Assembly (NCBI GenBank): GCA_026874595.1
Contig: CM049318.1
Location: 55,319,250 to 55,383,249 of the forward strand
Length of the DNA stretch: 64,000 nt
Source: Sipunculus nudus
Taxonomy: Eukaryota > Annelida > Sipuncula > Golfingiida > Sipunculidae
Direction: 5' to 3'
The notes under the pieces were generated by a model. It searched no databases. It worked only from the letters and a program-made list of their open reading frames with translations, and was not told the DNA's origin. How positions within the stretch are numbered: the stretch's first letter is position 1; each line of letters starts with the position of its first letter. The position numbers and the translations under genes are program-made. Positions 59,240 through 64,000 of the stretch are shown piece by piece.

Positions 59240-60183
59240 TTAAGTTCAGGAGGTGTCGTATGTTCAAAAGTAGGTCAACAAGGGCAAAACGCAAACTCGA
59301 TCTGTAACGGGTCATTATCAAGCAACACACCAAAAATCATGCCAGTATATGCAGGCATTTCCATAAAAATTTCTGTCTTTCATGAAATTTTCTATGTTTA
59401 GGATCCGTAAAACAATCAAAAGTAGGTCAACCAGGATGAAACGCAAACTCGATCTGTAACTGTCACACAAAAAAAATCAGGGTGGTATCTGCAGGCATTG
59501 AGGAAAAAAGTCAGTACATATGCATTTGTTATGAAAATTTATATTTTTCATGAAACTTTCTATATTCAGGAGCAGTCAAATGGTCAAAAGTAGGTCAACT
59601 GAGACAAAACAAGAACTCGATCTGTAACTGGTCATTATCTGCCTACACACCAAAAATCAGGCCCATATCTGCAGGCACTGCGAAAAAAAGTCCATACATG
59701 TGCACCTTTTTTATGAAATTTTCTATGTTAGAGCACCGTCAAACGGTCAAAAATAAGTCAACTGGGACAAAACATGAACTCCATCTGTAACTGGTCAATA
59801 TCTGCCGACACACCAAAATCAGCCAATATCTGCAGGCATTGCGAAAAAACGTCTGTACATGTGTATTTGTCATGAAATTTCATATTTTTCATGAAATTTT
59901 CTATGTTCAGGAGCTGTAAAACGGTCAAAAGTAAGTCAACCGGGACGAAATGCTAACTCTATCTGTAACTGGTCTATATCTGCCCACACACCAAAAATTA
60001 GGCCAATATCTGCAGGCATTGCGAAAAAAAGTCCGTACATGTGTATCTGTCATGAATATTTCTATTTTTCATGAAAATTTCTAAGTTTAGGAGCCGTAAA
60101 ATGGTCAAAAGTAGGTCAACCAGGATGAAACGCGAACTTGATCTGTAACTGGTCTATATCTGTCCACACACCAAAAATCAGGC
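59240..60183 (+). repeat. Tandem array of ~155-180 bp, interrupted by the LTR element
   Basis: The phrase tcaaaagtaggtcaac and variants recurs at about 59256, 59416, 59584, 59739, 59916 and 60095. Each is followed by cgatctgtaactggtc, accaaaaatcaggcc and tctgcaggcattgcgaaaaa. The last unit stops within atcaggc where the LTR begins. Confidence 0.75.
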
Positions 60184-61332
60184 TGTCACCAGAAATCGGT
60201 GACAATATGTACGGTGTTTTGTATCATAGTTTAACGAAGTCTGTTCTCTATTGATATTGACGTGAAGCGTCATCCTAAAGCGTTGACAGGTCTTGATTGT
60301 ATATATATATATTGTGTATTCTTGTATGGAATCCCATCGGCTATCAGCTGATTTATCCGTGTCACGCATCGTGTGTAATTATTACATTTGGTATGTGGGT
60401 CGCCATGGTGACGCTAACAGTCAAACTAGGTCACATATATTCTTATATGGGACACTTGAGAAATAAGCCAATCAGAGAACCGGATCGCCGTATTGTGACG
60501 ACGATTGTGACGTCAGAGTTCAGGGAGAGACGCTGGAAGCTGCCTTCAGTTGGGTCTTGAAGCTTGAGGTGGCAGCACGCACGAACGGGAGTAGGAACAT
60601 TGAAACGCCAGGAACGGCATAGAAGCAAGCTTCTACATGAGGCAAGGACCCAGCTCATGAGAACTCAGCCGTGCTGCCGACGGAGCTTCGTATTGGTGAT
60701 AAAGTGAGAGAGCGCGCTCGTCACCTGCCGGCCTAGTTCAGCTTGACCTAGATACATAACCGCCGTAAGCCGTGAAACCGTTGCTACACGAGCAAGGTCA
60801 AGGACTCTAAGCTCTACATAAACAAAGAGCGTTATTGCATGCATGTGAACGTAAACCTACCCGGGTCGCAGACAAGCAAGATCAGTTGAAGATCGCTAAA
60901 CTCAGAAAGACTAGATCTATATGGTACTAACCATACGCTAGATTCTACACAAAATAGTAACCAGAGATCTCTGAAGGAACTGGACTTTATGGTTTTTTTA
61001 TACAAACCATGGACTCAGTAAAATATCCTGTAATTTTAATGTGAAGAACTGTCGTATTGACACATCAACGCACACACTCACATTGGTGTCTCTGTAAGTA
61101 TTGTCTTGAATTATATTTGTGAATTTAACCGGATGTCTCATAGTTTCTATTGATCTGGGTGTATGATTGTCTGGTATTTTAATACACGTCCTTAAAAGAA
61201 CCTGGAAATGTCATCTGTAATGACCGGGATCTAATTTCTTGATGAGTGAAATCAAGTGGCGAGCGTAAACCCATCGTATGGTTTTATAGGATATATCCGT
61301 TGTAAAGTTTTCACGTTAAGTTAGGGGTGACA
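60184..61332 (+). repeat. 5' LTR of the Gmr1-like element
   Basis: Starts TGTCACCAGAAATCGGTGACA and ends GGGGTGACA. It matches, inverted, the solo LTR at 17811-18938. The minus-strand and plus-strand frames within it (60178-60658) are non-coding shadows. Confidence 0.9.
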
Positions 61333-61337
61333 TTGTA

Positions 61338-61353
61338 TGGCGAGCGTGCCAGG
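61338..61353 (+). other. Probable primer binding site
   Basis: tggcgagcgtgccagg begins with TGG five bases after the LTR end, as expected for pairing with a tRNA 3' CCA end. The tRNA was not identified. Confidence 0.5.
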
Positions 61354-62044
61354 ATATAATTAGCCTTAAAAAACTGGCTAATTACAGTAAGTTTCAGAAG
61401 TTTTGAACTGAGAAAACAGTACTGAAACCAGACATTCATATACTCAAACTAGAGTTGGTCTGAATTAATAATTGGAAATGACACCAAACTGATGTTGTAG
61501 TGTATACTTGCACAATGAAATTACCCCACTGTTAGGAGTTAATATTTATTCAGTGAGAATATTACCTGAAGCACAACATTGTTTCAAGATCGGCATATAC
61601 CTTGTAGATTTGGCTAGAACACATGCATGTTTTGTGAGAAATGCTAGTTCAGTGATACCTGGACATCATTATTGGGTTGATATAAACCCAGATTAGAGTG
61701 AAAATTTTTGATGTTGTTAGATACGCCCTGGTATAATTTTTTCTACACTAGTTTGTGATTGGTCACGTGGTAGGGTCTCTTGACAGGTAAGTTTACCCCT
61801 CCCAATTGGCATGGTAATCATAGGTGCATGGTGTTTATTGATATCTTGATATCCATCCGTCCATCCGTCTGACCCTTCGTCCGACCTTCCGTCCGTATAA
61901 GTAGAATTTTGATGCGTAGAGCTACCGTAGTGTTATTGTACGGATACCGCCGGTTCGTTAGGTTGGCTTTAACAGTACGTATTTACGGATTTTTAAGAGC
62001 GGATATTACTAGATACTGGAATCTTACTAGGTTAGAGCGTTACC
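61354..62044 (+). other. Retroelement untranslated leader
   Basis: No supported frame. Contains a ccgtccatccgtctga-type short repeat at 61854-61898. The gag start codon follows in a favourable TTACCATGG context. Confidence 0.5.
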
Positions 62045-64000
62045 ATGGAAACGTTAGAGTCACTTGTTAGATGCGGACAGGCCTTGGGGCTTAAGGACCA
62101 GGCTTTACAAGATTATGTTGAGGCTAGACGGCGTGCGGATGAGGAACGTGAGGAAAGAGCTAGGCAACGTGAAATAGAGAAGGAACAGCGGGAATTAGAG
62201 CGGGAATTAGAGCGTGAGCAGCGGGAATTAGAGCGCGAGCGAGAGGCTAGAGCCCACGAAATAGAGGTTCTAAGGTTAAAGTCTGACTCTGGGGTTAAAG
62301 AAGAGAGAAGTAGGGATGTATTCCCGAAAATCCAGCTTCCACCTTTTGATGAGGCTCACGATCAGCTAGATGCGTTTCTTGAGCGATTTGAACGATTAGC
62401 TGTATGTCAAGGCTATGATAGGGAGAATTGGGCGTTACACCTGAGTCCGTTACTGCGGGGTAAGGCGCTAGGGACTTACACACAGTTATCGGTTAGTGAG
62501 GCCATGGATTACGATAAGTTAAAGATAGCCTTGTTAAAGCGATACCAAATGACCGAAGAGGGTTATCGACACAAGTTTCGGACTTGTAGGCCTGAGCGAG
62601 GCGAAACGCCGAGTCAGTTTGCGGTGAGACTGAGTGGATACCTAGACCATTGGATAGGGATGGCAGGGGTCGGAGGTGACTACGACGGGGTAGTTAACCT
62701 GTTGATGTGTGAGCAGTTCGTAAACTGCTGTAGTAGGGATCTCTCTATGTTTTTGAAAGAGAGACGGTGTCGTGACTTTGATAGTATGGTAGACTTAGCC
62801 GAGAGTTATACGGAGGCTCACGGTGTACACAGCCTTACAGCAGGTCCTCGTTATGGCAATAATGTGCCGCGTCCAGCGCAACTGGTATCTCAGCCTAGAG
62901 AGAAGCGAGAGGTTGAGCGCAGTCCGGACGGTCAGACATTTAAGCCATCAGGAGGCATCAGATGTTATTTATGTAATGAACTGGGACATAAGGCGCGGGA
63001 ATGTAAGACTAGTGCCCGGTCAAGGCCTAGGTCTTCCCCTCAAGTAGGGCGTGCTGCTGGCGATCAGCAGAGGTATAGGACTAATTTTAGCCCCCCGTAT
63101 AACCCAAAACAGAAACCGGAGACTATGTCAATGGCAGTAGTCGAGGCGGAAACGGAGACAGTCGGTGCGGTGAAACCGGAAGTAGAGAGTCCGAGTCAGT
63201 CGTTAGGATTTGCTGCCCAGACAGAAGGCGGAATCTCGTTACCTGTGTGTGAAGGGCTGGTGAATGGTAAGTCAGCGAGGGTGCTGCGGGATTCGGGATG
63301 TTCCTCGGCGGGAATACGTGAGTCGTACGTGGAGCCGAATCAGTTCACCGGACACCAGGTCGAGTGTAGGTTGTTCGACGGGTCTGTAAGACAATTTCCT
63401 ACGGCTAGGATTAATGTGGACTGTGCGTACTTTGTCGGTACTATCGAGGCAATGGTGGTCGGGGATGCTGTATGTGATTTAGCGCTAGGTAACGTAGCGG
63501 GAGCGCGTGATCTGTATGATCCGGACCCGACGTGGAAGTCTGAGCGGTCCTCAGGCATAGTGTGTGACGGTGTAGAGTCACAAAAGGAGGTGTCGTCCGC
63601 GGTGGAGACACGGAGCGCTGCACGAGAGAAACAGATACCGACGCGTAGCTTGAATGTTGCAAGCCCAGTTGCCGATGTGAGTCCGGCCGAATTTTTGAAG
63701 GCACAGGAGGAGGATGGGTCTTTAGCGCCGTATTGGAGGCTAGCTAGAGAGGCTAGAAATGATAGTCCATTTAGAATTGAGGACGGATATTTAGTTCGGG
63801 TTGTGAGTGATAAACGGGGAGATCAAGATGGATCTCGAGTGGTGGTACCTCAGACGTTACGGTACGACGTAATGAGGATGGGCCACGAAGCGGTTATGGC
63901 GGGCCATCAGGGCATAAACAAAACGCACGACCGCGTGAGAACTCAGTTTTTCTGGAAAGGGATGTATAATGACATTGCTGAGTTTTGCAAGTCCTGTCCC
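62045..64000 (+). CDS. Gag-protease-integrase polyprotein of a Gmr1-like retrotransposon (partial)
   Basis: 652 codons without a stop, running off the right edge. Residues ~30-85 are a charged Arg/Glu-rich coiled coil. Residues ~92-260 form a capsid region with the FP..+LPPFD, LDAFLERFERLA and LSPLLRGKAL blocks of SCAN-related gag. A CCHC knuckle (C-x2-C-x4-H-x4-C) lies at 307-320. An aspartic protease with the active-site triplet DSG is at 416-418, followed by LALGN. An integrase zinc domain begins at His614 (HEAVMAGHQGINKT, FFWKGM, then CKSC at the edge). Only about 195 residues separate the protease triplet from the integrase zinc domain, too few for reverse transcriptase and RNase H. The frame is intact, so this copy may be young. 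Confidence 0.88.
   Translation, partial: METLESLVRCGQALGLKDQALQDYVEARRRADEEREERARQREIEKEQRELERELEREQRELEREREARAHEIEVLRLKSDSGVKEERSRDVFPKIQLPPFDEAHDQLDAFLERFERLAVCQGYDRENWALHLSPLLRGKALGTYTQLSVSEAMDYDKLKIALLKRYQMTEEGYRHKFRTCRPERGETPSQFAVRLSGYLDHWIGMAGVGGDYDGVVNLLMCEQFVNCCSRDLSMFLKERRCRDFDSMVDLAESYTEAHGVHSLTAGPRYGNNVPRPAQLVSQPREKREVERSPDGQTFKPSGGIRCYLCNELGHKARECKTSARSRPRSSPQVGRAAGDQQRYRTNFSPPYNPKQKPETMSMAVVEAETETVGAVKPEVESPSQSLGFAAQTEGGISLPVCEGLVNGKSARVLRDSGCSSAGIRESYVEPNQFTGHQVECRLFDGSVRQFPTARINVDCAYFVGTIEAMVVGDAVCDLALGNVAGARDLYDPDPTWKSERSSGIVCDGVESQKEVSSAVETRSAAREKQIPTRSLNVASPVADVSPAEFLKAQEEDGSLAPYWRLAREARNDSPFRIEDGYLVRVVSDKRGDQDGSRVVVPQTLRYDVMRMGHEAVMAGHQGINKTHDRVRTQFFWKGMYNDIAEFCKSCP

Larger units (their letters stand above)
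60184..64000 (+). mobile_element. Gmr1-like Ty3/Gypsy retrotransposon, 5' part
   Basis: Comprises a 5' LTR (60184-61332), a primer-binding-site-like sequence, a ~700-bp leader and one long frame with gag, protease and the start of integrase. The pol order PR-IN with no reverse transcriptase between them is the Gmr1-type order. RT/RNase H and the 3' LTR should follow beyond the window. It lies in the 5' (intronic) part of the ADAM gene, opposite to it in orientation. Confidence 0.85.

Noticed and set aside
60178-60658. Conserved open frames in the LTR, also seen at 18565-18977
   Set aside because: The same text is open on several frames in both copies because it is duplicated LTR sequence; no protein family fits, and frames end within the LTR.

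Overview
This window looks like AT-rich (roughly one third GC by eye) metazoan nuclear DNA, most probably from a bivalve mollusc or another lophotrochozoan. The genes have many short exons with GT/AG introns. The products are animal-specific: an ADAM disintegrin metalloprotease, an axonemal-type dynein heavy chain and CCDC34. The introns are packed with short tandem arrays, inverted-repeat elements and tRNA-derived SINEs of the sort common in bivalve genomes. The species assignment is inference.

Layout: (1) 1-~840 is a GC-rich island of unknown nature at the left edge. (2) 1092-20428, minus strand: the 5' part of a dynein heavy chain gene, eleven coding exons that join in frame (about 463 codons) and run off the left edge. 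Its introns hold an inverted-repeat element with AAAAGCCCCCC mini-repeats (6955-8282), a ~168-bp array (~10000-10555), a ~325-bp array (11746-12701) and a solo LTR with a 5-bp target duplication (17811-18938). (3) 20450-24499: intergenic, with a degraded LTR element and a MITE. (4) 24500-27798, plus strand: a complete three-exon CCDC34 gene of 314 residues, head-to-head with the dynein gene. (5) 27799-38631: mostly non-coding, including a second MITE copy, a ~150-bp array and presumably the 3' UTR of the next gene. (6) 38632-58688, minus strand: sixteen in-frame exons of an ADAM11/22/23-type gene. They cover most of the metalloprotease domain, the disintegrin, cysteine-rich and EGF domains, a threonine-rich stalk, one membrane span and a very long cytoplasmic tail. 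The signal peptide and prodomain exons lie beyond 64000. (7) 54948-57910: inside an ADAM intron, a long-TIR transposon carrying a ~118-bp satellite. (8) 59240-60183: a ~170-bp tandem array, interrupted by (9) 60184-64000, the 5' LTR and gag-protease-integrase part of a Gmr1-like Ty3/Gypsy retrotransposon. Its LTR matches the solo LTR 41 kb away.

The dynein and CCDC34 genes share a divergent arrangement and both belong to cilium/flagellum biology. The ADAM gene encodes a probable pseudoprotease: the HExxHxxGxxH site has all three histidines but Met in place of the catalytic Glu. The most noteworthy items are this pseudoprotease with its tail, the PR-before-IN order of the retroelement, and the satellite-bearing TIR element. 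Exon edges were placed by eye from splice consensus and phase; no alignment or transcript was available.
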